Of a stretch of DNA of 64,000 bases, positions 22,346-34,679 are shown piece by piece. Position numbers and translations under genes: made by a program. The stretch's first letter is position 1. Each line of letters opens with the position of its first letter. This stretch comes from Moniliophthora roreri. Lineage: Eukaryota > Basidiomycota > Agaricomycetes > Agaricales > Marasmiaceae. A model generated the notes under the pieces. The model had not been told where the DNA came from, did not search any database, and saw nothing but the letters and a program-made list of their open reading frames with translations. The stretch covers positions 524,432-588,431 of the forward strand of contig LATX02000233.1 in assembly GCA_001466705.2 (NCBI GenBank). Reading direction: 5' to 3'.

Positions 22346-23528
22346 TCAGCTTATTTATACTCGACCATGCTCCCAGTGTAGTTGAACCCTGCTGTCCTGC
22401 TGATAGTCTCCAGTTATCATAAACCTGCAACACTCCATGAACTGAGTTAGTTCTGGCAGACTGCATTAACTGGCCCTGATGCTCACATGGTGTAACCAAT
22501 CGCCACGGGTTTATTGGAGCTGATCGACACATTCAGGATGTACTTCAGCTCCTATAAGCCTGGTCTATGATATGGTGCAGTGCAGATGAACCATGAGAGA
22601 AAAAGGTGTTGGATCAATTCGTACAAACTGCAGTAGTATACAGGGTCACAAAAGAAAAGAAGAGGACTTGTAGCCGAACATTATTCTGAAAGATGTGAGC
22701 GGGCGTGGAACATTTTGACTGTTATGCTCACAAGGTCTCGTGGGCCCTTTCTCCCATAGCTGCCCCAATATATTGTATTATCTATTAATTCTCAGAATTT
22801 GAAAATTCCATATCTTTTGCTGCTGAAAATTTAGTATTCTCCAGGCATATTCTTGTTGAGAGGACACAATTGAAATTTAGAATTTATATATGGTTTTATA
22901 AAAATTCTCTTTGCAAGAAGATTAAGTGTTTTCTCAATCAGAAAACCACGTTAAAAGAACACCTCGTACGTAGTGATAATAGAACAACCCACGGATGGAA
23001 AAAATAAAATAAAATATGGGTTGTGGTGCCGCCAATGGATCTGAATAACAGATGATAATGAGCTTGGAGGCGGATGAGAAATTAAGGAGAGTCATCAAGG
23101 ACAAAAGGATGCCTTCCAGAACCACACAAATGATAATTTGGCAAGAGATTGAGATAAAATAACATCAACAAGAAGGCAACAGAGGCAGGACCAGGAATGG
23201 AAGGTGGTGGATGATAATTCAGATGAGGAAGGCAGAATTATTGTGCTGAAGCTGGACCTAAAATCGGGGGACTAAGAAGGAATTATAATTGTTCTGAATA
23301 GAGGGATAAACCTTGGAGAGAATAATTATAGGATCATGGAGGAGAGAGCATGACAGCCAAAACATCATGTGGCTGGCAATTTATCATTCACCCTTGACAT
23401 CCATTATAATGGCAGCCTGATGCAGAGAGAGAAGAGAGAGAGAAGAATTATCATCTCCAAGGCCTTTCTCTATGCGGGATGTATTAAAATGGGACAGGAT
23501 GGCATCCTTGGTATGTATTACTATATTC
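22346..23528. other. A/T-rich spacer with repeated AATTAT motifs, no gene
   Basis: From about 22.75 kb the base composition turns A/T-rich, and motifs such as gaattat, aattataat and aatttatcattc recur up to 23.46 kb. Similar attatcattc motifs cluster at 56.1-58.4 kb. No coding sequence is supported. Confidence 0.4.
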
Positions 23529-24728
23529 CTACATGGACTCCTCAATATTCATGGTAGGAAGTACTGTTGGTGGCTGGAGTGGATATGCTAAAGGCATTGC
23601 TGCACTTAGCATTGCTGTTCCTACTCCTGGGTTGACTGGTGGAACTCCAGCTCCCAATGCAAAACTCCCTAATCCCATATATACATCTCCTGAGCTTGCA
23701 CTCATAATCATCTCTGCTTGTTCCATAACTTCCTGAAGTTTCCATGGATCCATTCTTCTTCTTCCATCTTCAGTTTCCAAATTTAACTTGTTCAGGAACC
23801 AATCAGCCATCCTAATTCAGACTCTTTCTCGAACTGATGGTTCTAAACCTGCTAAATAAAAGCCTATCACTTCAAAATTTGAAATCATAGGTGGATCTCT
23901 CATCAATTTAGCTGCTTCTAGCTTAAATGCCCTATGATATGCTCTAAGTTTCTCTAGATCCCAGTCTGTAGCTTTCTGATATACTGCTACAATCTTCTGT
24001 AACCTGACCATTGATCCTTGGCCATTATCAACTGAATCTGGGAATTCTCTGAATAATAATTTCTTGAACTCACTCCATGAGTGGCCCAATTCTTCTTTTC
24101 TATCTTGTAGTTGCTGTCTGAGATCATATGAAAACTTCAACATCGCTAGATAGATCTTTGACATGTCCTCCTTAACCTGGGCTATGTCTAATGCATTCTC
24201 AAAATCTTCTAGCCATGGTTGAAGAGTTGTAGGTCACAACTTATCAAATCAGTCTATCTTCAATAATATTTTCAATACTCTCTCATTTCATACTTCTTTG
24301 GCTGCTGCATCTGTAAGTGTATTCCACTTTTCTCTCTGTGCTAAGTCTGCCATTGTAGTCTGTCCTGCTACAGTAATATCTTCTGTAATTTCTTTGTCTG
24401 GTTCAAAATATTCTTCTTCTTCCAAGCTGGAACTACTGCTCTGTCCCATCTGTTCAGGAGACTCCCTCAGTGAAAGTATTAACAGTGTATTAGATGGTGC
24501 TCTTAATCTATATCTTCTAGGTGCTGGACTGAGAATAAATTCCTCTTGTGACTGTGGAAATCTTTCTGCAGTACCAAATGTTGAAGCTGGATATACAAGT
24601 ACTCTGCTTCTAGTAAAACTCTCTGCAGGTGGTAGTAACTGTGAGCCTGTAGTTCTCATATGACTCCTTGTCACTCTCCTTCCTACACTGGACTGTGATG
24701 ACAATGAAGCTTCGACTTGACTAGACAA
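23529..24728 (-). pseudogene. Second Gag remnant (LTR retrotransposon, minus strand)
   Basis: Three minus-strand blocks (24728-24288, 24164-23817, 23810-23529) make one Gag broken by stops. The N-terminal block is Ser/Arg-rich with an acidic stretch (EEEEYFEPDKEITEDI). The middle block has the capsid-type pattern SWSEFKKLLFREFPDS, and LEKLRAYHRAFKLEA. The last block (MADWFLNKL, EQAEMIMSASSGDVYMGLG) matches the C-terminal gag block at 3.7 kb in order and tone, but it stops before any zinc knuckle. No pol follows in the window, so this is a truncated, dead copy. Confidence 0.75.
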
Positions 24729-25927
24729 AGCTCCTTCTGTCTGTGGACTGGAACCTTGAACAAATTCTTCAATGGTTCATTTCTTTGGACTAATTTTGAC
24801 TAGCCCTTACTCTGGATCTTTACTTGTCTCTAAGATCTCTAGTGTTTTTTAAGTCAAATCTCTTCAAGACTTAACTAATATTCTCTATCTAATCATCTTT
24901 TCTGAAGCTTATCTCTTCACAATAAGCAATTCACTGATAATATTCTCTAGAACCACCCTCATGGTGGGCTCCAGATGAAGATGCTCAAAAGCCTATGCCT
25001 CTACTATGAAAACACAAGGCCTGTGGTGCCGAAATACCCTNGATCTTTGACATGTCCTCCTTAACCTGGGCTATGTCTAATGCATTCTCAAAATCTTCTA
25101 GCCATGGTTGAAGAGTTGTAGGTCACAACTTATCAAATCAGTCTATCTTCAATAATATTTTCAATACTCTCTCATTTTGTACTTCTTTGGCTGCTGCATC
25201 TGTAAGTGTATTCCACTTTTCTCTCGGTGCTAAGTCTGCCATTGTAGTCTGTTCTGCTACAGTAATATCTTCTGTAATTTCTTCTTCTGGTTCAAAGTAT
25301 TCTTCTTCTTCCGAGCTGGAACTACTGCTCTGTTCCATCTGTTTGGGAGACTCTCTTGGTGAAAGTATTAACGGTGTATTAGGTGGTGCTCTTAATCTAT
25401 ATCTTCTAGGTGCTGGACTGAGAATAAATTCCTCTTGTGACTGTGGAAATCTTTCTGCAGTACCAAATGTTGAAGCTGGATATACGGGTACTCCGCTTCT
25501 AGTAAAACTCTCTCAGGTGGTGGTAACTGTGAGCCTGTAGTTCACGTATGACTCCTTGTCACTCTCCTTCCTACACTGGACTGTGATGACAATGAAGCTT
25601 CAACTTGACTAGACAAAGCTTCTTCTGTCTGTGGACTGGAACCTTGAACAAATTCTTCAATGGTTTGTTTCTTTGGACTAATCTTAACTGGCCCTTACTC
25701 TAGATCTTTACTTGTCTCTAAGATCTCTAGTGTTTTTCAGTCAAATCTCTTCAAGACTTAACTAATATTCTCTATCTGATCGTCTTTTCTGAAGCTTATC
25801 TCTTCGCAGTAAGCAATTCACTGATAATATTCTCTGGAACCTCCCTCGTGGTGGGCTCCAGATGAAGATGCTCAAAAACCTATGCCTCTACTATGAAAAC
25901 ACAAGGCCTGTGGTGCCGAAATACCCT
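24153..25927. repeat. Two diverged copies of the gag 5' region joined at an N
   Basis: 24153-25040 and 25042-25927 are homologous direct copies, with N at 25041. Differences are mostly transitions that swap CpG, TpG and CpA: tttcatac/ttttgtac, attaacagt/attaacggt, tactctgc/tactccgc. The second copy (25338-25138, minus) retains the same acidic stretch. Because the copies differ, they may be two real elements or two haplotypes joined by the assembler. Confidence 0.75.
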
Positions 25928-27280
25928 TAAAAAAAGGTATATATATAAGTTCTTGATTCTCAGTTTTGTTTGCGAGTTGGTTTGGTGTGGTTCACTGTTA
26001 CTGCAACATCAAGAATAATTCTCAATGTCTCACTCAGTAGTTCAGAGATGATTGCCTTTAATACAACTTCTCAGATCAAAAATGTGTGTTCTTTTGTATA
26101 ATATTTATCGATTTTGTGGTTTTATTAATCACTTTGAAAGCAAATACTAGTATAGATTTCAACCAGAAACTGCCCAAAGAATAAACTTCTTCTAAGTGAG
26201 AACAAAGGTACCTCTTGTACCTGAATATAGCCCTCTTAGCTATGTTCTGCAATGATTCTCAAGAGGACAAATCTTCTAGACACTGCTAGCCTGAAACTCT
26301 CTCTAATTCACATCAAAACACCAGACTATACTGATGCATGTCAGCTACCCTCTTAGTAGACTGATACAATGTTTCTCTTATCAGAAAACACGCCTCTTGC
26401 GTTAAAAACTAAGCTCTTTCTAGCTTTTATTAATATCTCTGGTTTGGGTTACAATCTCAAGTCTCAACTAGCCTGTGCCTCTTGCACAACTAAATAAGCT
26501 AGGGCTCAAAGTGGTTGAAAAATACCAATCGCCAGTAGCTCTTCTACCTGAACAACAACATCATACACTCTGGTAATTGGTGGGCAGTATCTCTCCTGCT
26601 TTCCACCTACAAAACACATCCCTTTATATACTCTACAACATAAATAATCTAATATATCTGTCACAAATACAAATAAAACTGAGTCAGGTGATAAATATTA
26701 TATAAACTGAGCTGTGTTTGGTAATTTCTCTGTCAGTGTCCAATTGTAGTCAGGCTTCATAGCCATAATCTCTTTTATTCTTTTTCTTTGATGATTGTGC
26801 CATCTTCTGACACTAACTGTTTGCAATTCCCTCTATCAAATGGCTCTCCTTCCAACTCCATTTGAAAATATTATACTTCCATGCCGCTCTGCATGGTTTC
26901 TTCCTTCTCTGTCTTCTGTCATCTGCTCTATAGACACACAACATGCTTTCTTTTTCATGTATAAAGCATATGCGTAGGCTTGGCCATGCTGCCTTCTCAT
27001 CATACAGCTTTGTCTTCTGTTCTTCCGTGATACAGGCACCCTTCTGGTAGCCAATCATCTATTTCATTCTTCAATTTGACATTTGGTATCTTGATAATTT
27101 GTCATCCTCTGTTTCATATCCATTTCTCAATAATATTCTCATATGTGTATCATTGAAGGCTTTTATTCTTCCTTCAAGTTGGGTATAGATTGGAAATATC
27201 ATTAAAAGTGAAAATATTCCCTTTAGTATGCTTTCGATAGAGAAGTATTATGTAGTGTTATTCCCTACAGGTTTCAGGAT
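25928..27280 (-). mobile_element. LTR-like region of the second minus-strand element
   Basis: On the minus strand it starts near TGTAGGGAATAACAC (27270-27256), has a TATA-like signal gagtatataaaggg (about 26634-26621), and runs toward the gag start at about 24.75 kb. This is the layout of a 5' LTR and leader. A minus-strand frame at 27058-26813 (RRQRRKKPCRAAWKYNIF) recurs in the copy at 28965-28720 but shows no known domain. Confidence 0.5.
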
Positions 27281-29439
27281 GCTCCTCTGTGTTCAGATTC
27301 ACTGTTTATTCTCATACTAGCAGTGGTCAGGTACTCTTGTATGGCCTACCATCAACCATTACTCTGCTAATATTTTATATCCTTCTCTACTACTTGCTTT
27401 GACTAGCTGCTCAGGGCTCGCACTAGTCCTCAATTCCCTTATCTATGTCATTTTCAACCATAAAAGTGCAAAATATTCTCTATTTGCATGCAAAATGAAA
27501 GGTAAAAGTTATGCATATCAATGTCCTCCTACTTCAGGATCCCAGAATCCATAATCATCCCTATAGGGCTGCTGGAATACCCTCAATTTTGTTCTGTAGG
27601 CTTGAAAGATAGTCAAAGAACACATAGAGATCAATGAGGCTAGTTAGCATGGCATTTTAGGTCGAGGGTAGGAGGTAAAGTGACAAAAGACATACTGCTC
27701 CAAAACTTGCTCTTCTCTAGTCCAAAATGTCTGGTTTTCTGAGTCAAGTTCTTTCTGCACATGGTCTATCTTATTTTCAAGGATTCTATGTATTTTCAGA
27801 AGGCTATAGAGGTGTTTACAGTCTGCAGGTGAATTTCCATGATTTTTTGGGAATTATTTTATTTGTTCTGATGCTTTTGATGCATGTCGCAAGGATTTCG
27901 CAAACCACTGTACCTTGGCATAAGCTTGTCTCAGACTTTTCTTCAGCATGCTTTGTTGTAGCTACTGTTGATACAGGCAAAATGTAATTACATTTTTGAT
28001 TTTCTTCCCTCAGGATGGCTCTGAAACTGATTGAAATTGTGAAGAAAGGCTATGAAAGGCTTCAGAAGCAAGTAGAGGCCCAGAAGAAGAGCCTGCAGGA
28101 GTGTCTGGCAAAGAACAAGCAGCTCTCAGANATAGCCCTCTTAGCTATGTTCTGCAATGATTCTCAAGAGGACAAATCTTCTAGACACTGCTAGCCTGAA
28201 ACCCTCTCTGATTCATGTCAAAACACCAGACTATACTGATGCATGTCAGCTACCCTCTTAGTAGACTGATACAATGTTTCTCTTATCAGAAAACACACCT
28301 CTTGTGTTAAAAACTAAGCTCTTTCTAGCTTTTATTTATATCTCTGGTTTGGGTTACAATCTCAGGTCTTAACTAGCCTGTGCCTCTTGCACAACTAAAT
28401 AAGCTAAGGCCTGAAGTGGTTGAAAAATACTGATTGCTGGTAGCTCTTCTATCTGAACAACAACGTCATACACTCTGGTAATTGGTGGGCAGTATCTCTC
28501 CTGCTTTCCACCTACAAAACATGTCCCCTTATATACCCTACAACATAAATAATCTAATATATCTGTCACAAATACAAATAAAACTGAGCCAGGTGATAAA
28601 TATTATATAAACTGAGCTGTGTTTGGTAATTTCTCTGTCACAGTGTCCGATTGTAGTCAGGCTTCATAGCCATAATCTCTTGTATTCTTTTTCTTTGATG
28701 ATTGTGCCGTCTTCTGACACTAACCATTTGCAATTTTCTCTATCAAACAGCTCTCCTTCCAACTCCATTTGAAAATATTATACTTCCATGCTGCTCCACA
28801 TGGTTCCTTCCTTCTCTGTCTTCTATCATCTGCTCTATGGACACACAATATGCTTTCTTTTTCATGTCTAAAGCATATGCATAGGCTCAGCCATGCTGCC
28901 TCCTCGTCATACAGCTTTGTCTTCTGTTCTTCTGTGATACAGGCACTCTTCCAGTAGCCAATCATCTATTTCATTCTTCAATTTGACATTTGGTATCTCA
29001 AGTATCCCTCACCGATAATTTGTCATCCTTTGTTTTATATCTGTTTCTCGATAATATTCTCATATATGTATTATTGAAGGCTTTTATTCTTCCTTCAAGT
29101 TGGGTATAGATTGGAAATATTGTTAAAAGTGAAAATATTCCCTTTGGTATGCTTTCAATAGAGAAGTATTATGTAGTGTTATTCCCTACAGGTTTTGGGA
29201 TGCTCCTCTGTGTTCAGATTCACTATTTATTTTCATACTAGCAGTGGTCAGGTACCCTTGTATGGCCTACCATCAACCATTACTCTGCTAATATTTTATA
29301 TCCTTCTCTACTACTCGCTTTGACTAGCTGCTCAGGGCTCACACTAGTCCTCAATTCCCTTATCTGTCATTTTCCACCATAAAAGTGCAAAATATTCTCT
29401 ATTTGCATGTGAAATAAAAGGTAAAAGTTATGCATATCA
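26227..29439. repeat. LTR-region block present twice, second copy beginning at an N
   Basis: 26227-27520 matches 28132-29439; the second copy starts right after the single N at 28131. Differences are again mainly CpG-type transitions (aacacgcc/aacacacc, cttgcgtt/cttgtgtt, acatcata/acgtcata, accaatcgcc/actgattgct). Homology runs past the presumed LTR edge, so the shared unit includes older flanking DNA. Confidence 0.75.
27521..28130 (+). pseudogene. Unique stretch with a truncated coiled-coil exon at the contig end
   Basis: Between the two copies of the LTR block lies unrelated sequence. A hydrophobic frame (27727-27987, HDFLGIILFVLMLLMHVA) precedes a pyrimidine-rich acceptor (cttccctcagg). 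The exon-like start after it (28016-28130) codes MALKLIEIVKKGYERLQKQ and continues with heptad spacing until it hits the N at 28131. The coding end is cut by the contig join. Family not recognised. Confidence 0.35.
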
Positions 29440-29790
29440 CTGGGGTCCCCCTACCATCCCATCAAATATAACGTTCTCAGTGGGAACCAAAGGTGTGCTA
29501 TTCTGGCATGTATTACAATATACTATATTAGATGCTTCAGTCCATTAACTTGCAGAAAATCCTAAGGTTTGCGATTCGACATGGTGGCTTGCAGTAATTG
29601 CCATTAGAACCCAAGGAGTCAGAGATGCACCTACTGGTGCATTATGATATGTACTATAGCCATCTAGAATGTTCCCATGTGACACAACTCAGGATTCACT
29701 ATCACAGGCAGACAGTTCAACAACATACATAGTGATCAAGTCAATTTGGTTACACTCTACATGTTTGGCCTTCCCCAACCTCATTTGACA

Positions 29791-30265
29791 CCTTTGTGTC
29801 CTAGGTATCAGAACTGATAAGACACCAGGAATAGGCTTTACCTGGTGTCAGATCAGACTAATTCTGTGCAGAAATTAGGCACACCTCATTGCACCTCTCC
29901 TCTGCCCTCCATTGCACCTCTCTCACATCACCTCAGACCTCTCCAAGTCATTATGTTCCCCCTTGGACCGCCTGCCAGTGTCTACTTCCAGCGACAGTGA
30001 CTCATCATTGGCCCTTCAACTTCAGCCATCAATCACATAGCCCTTTACCATCATACCCATACCCCTCGTCATTGTTCCCACTGTCCTGGACACCATTTGG
30101 CCACTGGTCCTTCATTGCCAGCCTCAGTGACTCATGTGACTTATCACTGGTTCTGCCACATCAATCATTGCTCCCATGGCCTTCATCGTTGTTCTGAAAC
30201 ACCATTGTCATTACCCAGAGTAGCTGTTGCCATCATAGAGAAGAATCTCAGGTGTGCCTCAATTC
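29791..30265 (+). repeat. Left inverted arm (CpG-depleted copy)
   Basis: It is homologous, on the opposite strand, to 33926-34437. Compared with that copy most substitutions read CA or TG here against CG there. Confidence 0.75.
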
Positions 30266-30751
30266 TAGCTAGCAGGAATCTTTATTGCTATCTGTCTAGA
30301 CATCAACATTCATTACCACTTGAGTATCATTTCCTGTTCTAAATTGTACTGCAATGGTGACAAATATTTTCACCCACACAACAACCCATCATTCTTCCTC
30401 TTGCAAGTCTTACAATGTGTCATCCTTGCAAGCAGCATCTTCACTCCATCCTAGCATATTCCTCATGTTGCACGAATACTCAAAGCCCAGGAATGCATGC
30501 TTCTGGACATAAGGGATGTATGGTATGGTTCATTGTCCTCTCATATTCTGGCCTAGAATGTGATACACAATTTTTTGAGTCTGCATAAAGAGTTAGTGTC
30601 ACACCAAAAACCATGCAGCTCAAAACTCAATGCAAACACAAGTCCAGTTCCAATGCCCATATTGAAAGAGGCAACCTGCAGTCTCACCCCTGCTACCTCA
30701 CAAACGCCTCACTCAAACCATTTGAAGCTCACTGTCAGTTGTCATTCACCT

Positions 30752-33180
30752 AGCTACACAACAGCTAGATACTGTGTTTCATTCACAGCTGAATAGCTGT
30801 GAAAGTCATGGACACTGTGCATGTGTGGAACATTGTCAGTGATAGATGTCAAGGTATGGTCAATTTTCAGTCTCGTCTCACAACATGCACTCACAATCTT
30901 TAGGCTTCTGTCCCATGCAGTACCACACTTAGCTACTGAGATCTTAACAATTATTGGTGTATCTTTGTACTATTGAATGAAAAGCTTTCTAGATATTGTA
31001 GCTGTGGGATCTTGTTTCAGAACACATGAAGTGTTAGGCCCATCCAGAGTCTGGTGCCTGTTCTAAGGCAGTGAATCTCTTCTGGGTTGACTTGAATACT
31101 TAGTTGTGAATATTTTATGTCTCAGAATAGTGCAGTGCTGTACATGGAACAGCTTTTTGTTGTATCCCTACATAACAAGTGAAGAACACCATCAGCTCAG
31201 GGAGGCACATGAGTGTGCCGCGCAGATATCCACTAAGTCTGACCTTGAGTTAATATTTCTGGTCTCTTTCAGTCTTGGGATTTCAGTAATGTTGAAAGGT
31301 AATCATATAGAACAGAAATAGAGAATATAGTGGTGTCTGGCTCTAAGTTTGCTGTGGGACGTCGATTTGAGTCGAAGATCATGTACAATCAGTATGTAGG
31401 TACACATCAATATATGCATCAATGTCTGTCTCAGACAGAAACTCAACCTGGAACACCATGTTCCCCAGGTCCCTGTGCTCCCAAATGCTCCAGAAACTTC
31501 CCAAATATTGTAAATGATAGTTACCTACCTAATTTCTGGCCATAGACTCATAGGGGAACCAATAAACACCAGAAATTCCAAGAAAGTGGTGAGTTTCTCA
31601 GTTTTTAGTGACTTCCAACTCAACTCACAAATTTTCTCCCAGAGATAATGCTAGGATATTTGCTAAATACATTCCTCAATGATATTAAAGTGCCTCTAGA
31701 CTGGCATAATTGGTAGGATAATGACATTGGATGTTACAGGAACCAATGAACTGTCAGATGGGGTGAGTTTCTCAGATTTTTGACCAGAATCGTGCTGTTG
31801 CACCTTTTATCAGATACCGAGACATCTGCAGAGCTCAATGTACAAGGATATGGATGGCTAATACATAACTATACCCTTCTGAAGGTGATAAATTAGTGAA
31901 TACCCTCGCAATGAAGTCAGAATCGAGGAGATAGAGAACTAGCGCTTACCAGGCGCTTGGACTTTCCAGGCGCACCCCAATTCAANCAGCTACATGACAG
32001 CTAGATACTGTGTTTTGTTCATAGCCAAATAGCTGTGAAGGTTGTGGGTGTGTAGCATCATCAGCAATAGACATCAGGTATGGTCAATCTTCAGTCTTGC
32101 CTTGTAACATGCACTCACAATTTTCAGGCTCCTGTGTACTGCACTTAGCTACCGAGATCTTAATAGTTCACAGTGTATCTTTGTATTATTAAATGATAAT
32201 GCTCTCTGGATTTTGCAGCTGTGGGATTCCATTTCAGGACACATGAAGTGTTAGGCCATCTAGAGTCTGGTGCCTGTCCCAAGGCGGCGAATCTCTTCTG
32301 GGTTGACTTGAATAGTATCTTGATGTCTCAGAATAGTGCAGTGTTGTACGTGGAACAGCTTTCCGTCATAGTCCCTGTGCAGCCAGTGAAAAAGGTCATC
32401 AGTTTAGAGAAATGATTGTATCCACTAAATGCACCCTTAAGTCAACATTTCCTGTCTCTTTGGGTCTTGGTATTTCAGTTACATTCAAAGGTAATCATAT
32501 AGAGCAGAAAAAGAGAATATAGTGGGTCTAGCTCTGAGTTTGCAGTGGGACATTGATTTGAGTCGAAGATCATGTATGATTAACATGTAGTTACGCATCA
32601 ATGTCTGTCCGGGACACAACCTCAACCCGACCACCATGTTCCCCAAGTCCATTTGCTCTCAAAAGCTCCAGAAAGCTCCTAAATATTGTAAATGATAGTT
32701 AATTACCTGGTTTTTAGTCACAGACTCAGAGGGGAATCAAAAAAAACCAGAAATTGCAAGAAAGTGGTGAGTTTCTCAGTTTTTAGTGACTTCTGACTCG
32801 ACACACGGATTCTCTCCTAGGGATAATGCTAAGATAATTGCTAAACACATTCTTTTGTGATACTAAAGTGTTTATAGACTGGTATATTGAGTAAAATAAT
32901 GGCACTGAGTGTCACAGGAGCCAATGAACCTTCAGAAGAGGTGAGTTTCTCAGATTTTTGACTGGAATTACGCTATTGCACCATCAACCAGATACCGAGA
33001 CATCTGTAGAGCTCAATATACAATGATATTAATGGCTAATACTCACCTGTGCTCTTCTGAAGGCGGTAGGTTGGTGAAAACCCTTGCAATGAAGTCGGGA
33101 TCGGGGAGATAGACAACCAGCGCTTATCGGGTGCTAGGGACTTGGGCCAATCATAGTTTCTGGGCGTGCCCCAGTTTAAG
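30752..33180. repeat. Diverged direct duplication joined at N 31986
   Basis: 30752-31985 and 31987-33180 share the blocks agctagatactgtgttt, gaatctcttctgggttgac, gtgagtttctcagttttta and gagacatctg in the same order. They differ by many transitions and small indels. No coding frame is conserved between them. Confidence 0.72.
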
Positions 33181-33654
33181 ACAGACACAACTAGGAGTAC
33201 ACATGTCTAGATTACACTGTGTAAGTGAGACTAAATATTGAGTTCTGTACAATAATATACTGTATTCTAGTTCCAATGCATAGGGTAGCAAGATAGTCAC
33301 ACCACACACAAAACAAGAAAGCCATATTGAGATAAGTAGCAGAGTGGATAGAAAATGCCTCCCGTGAAGCGTAATTCAACATCCAATGTATATGTCCACC
33401 GTCTCTTAGTTCTCGCCATTTCAGTCACTCATCAAGCGTTCCCACATCTCCCAATAACTACTTCTCTCTCCCAGATGCCACCCTCCTGATGCCGCTCTCC
33501 GGATGGGTGCAGTGGAATTGTCAAGGTTGGAAGAGGGACAATAGAAAGGGGAAAGAGTACATTGAATGTCTTTGTTGTGGTTGCAGAGATACAGCGCGGA
33601 AGTAAGTAACAACATTAATTTGAATCTATAGACAAAATGTTAGCATTGAAGATT

Positions 33655-34437
33655 CTTTCACAATACTAGGATGCACCTGAAATTCTTCTCTACGACAATG
33701 GCTACTGGGCAACGGCGATGACAGAGGCCACGGGAGCAATGATTGACGTGGTGGAACCAGTGACGTCACATGAGTCGATGGCTGAGGCCAGCAGTGAAGA
33801 ACCAGCGGCCAAATGGTGTCCGGGACAGCGGGAACGACCACAAGGGGCACAGATTAGAGTGTACCTTGAAACTGGTCATAGTAAACATCTAAATAAAATG
33901 TTAGCACCGATAATACTTTCATAGTATTGAAACACACCTGAGGCTCTTTTATGACAGAAAGGAGTTGACTACGACAACAACGGCTACTCTGGGCAACGAC
34001 GAGGGCATTCGGAATGATGACGAAGGCCATGGGAGCAATGGTTGACGTGGCAGAACTGGTGACGAGTCACATGAGTCGATGAGTTGCTGAGGCCGGCAGT
34101 GAAGAACCAGCGGCCAAATGGTGCCCGGGACAGCAGGAACGACGACGAGAAACGACGAGGAGTACGAGTACGATGACAAAGGACCATGTGTGTGATTGAG
34201 GTTGAAGTTGAAGGGCCGATGATGAGTCACTGTCGCCGGAAGTGGACACCGGCAGGCGGTCCAAGGGGGAACGTGATGACTTGGAGAGGTCTGAGGCGAT
34301 GTGAGAGAGGTGCGATGGAGGGCAGAGGAGAGGTGCAACGAGGTGCGCCTAATTTCCGCACAGAATCAGTCTGATCCGACGCCAGGTAAAGCCCGTTCCT
34401 GGCGTCTTATCAGTTCCGATACCTGGGACACAAAGGT
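33655..34437 (-). repeat. Right inverted arm plus a partial tandem copy (CpG-rich)
   Basis: 33926-34437 is the full arm. 33655-33860 repeats its inner half, including the tgagtcgatg...gaagaaccagcggcc block, with the flank aaaatgttagca also repeated (about 33633 and 33897). These copies keep many CpG sites that are lost in the left arm. Confidence 0.7.
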
Positions 34438-34679
34438 GCATTTGACCACTGGTGGGTCTGACTCTGGGCTTTACTTATGTTGGCCGTAAGAATCTCATTA
34501 TTCCTCCTCAGTACCAAACGAAAGCGCTATGTCAAGGTTACTTGAAAGTATTCCGATACTTTTGTATGACCAGCTATCACTTCTCGCTTCGTCGCTTGAT
34601 TTATCTGTCGTTCAGCTTTTACTTTTACTTGCGTATTATTCGTTTGAGTCTCAAATCATCCAACTGATTGGTGGGACTA

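Larger units (their letters stand above)
29791..34437. mobile_element. Composite element with inverted arms of about 0.5 kb
   Basis: The left arm (29791-30265, +) and right arm (34437-33926, minus) are clear inverted copies, sharing cctttgtgtcc at the outer edge, the actgataagac and ggaccgcctgcc blocks, and a run to the cctcaggtgtg inner edge. A further partial copy of the right arm lies at about 33655-33860. The interior holds no transposase frame and contains an N-joined duplication (30752-33180). The left arm carries TG or CA at many sites where the right arm has CG. It may be a non-autonomous DNA element or two inverted insertions of one repeat. Confidence 0.55.

Noticed and set aside
27727..27987. 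Hydrophobic 86-codon frame as a membrane protein
   Set aside because: It is isolated, adjoins a contig break, and has no splice partner that I can confirm; it is noted only within the surrounding stretch.
34067..34374. Several overlapping frames on both strands in the right inverted arm
   Set aside because: They are not conserved in frame between the arms and carry no motif; the arm looks non-coding.
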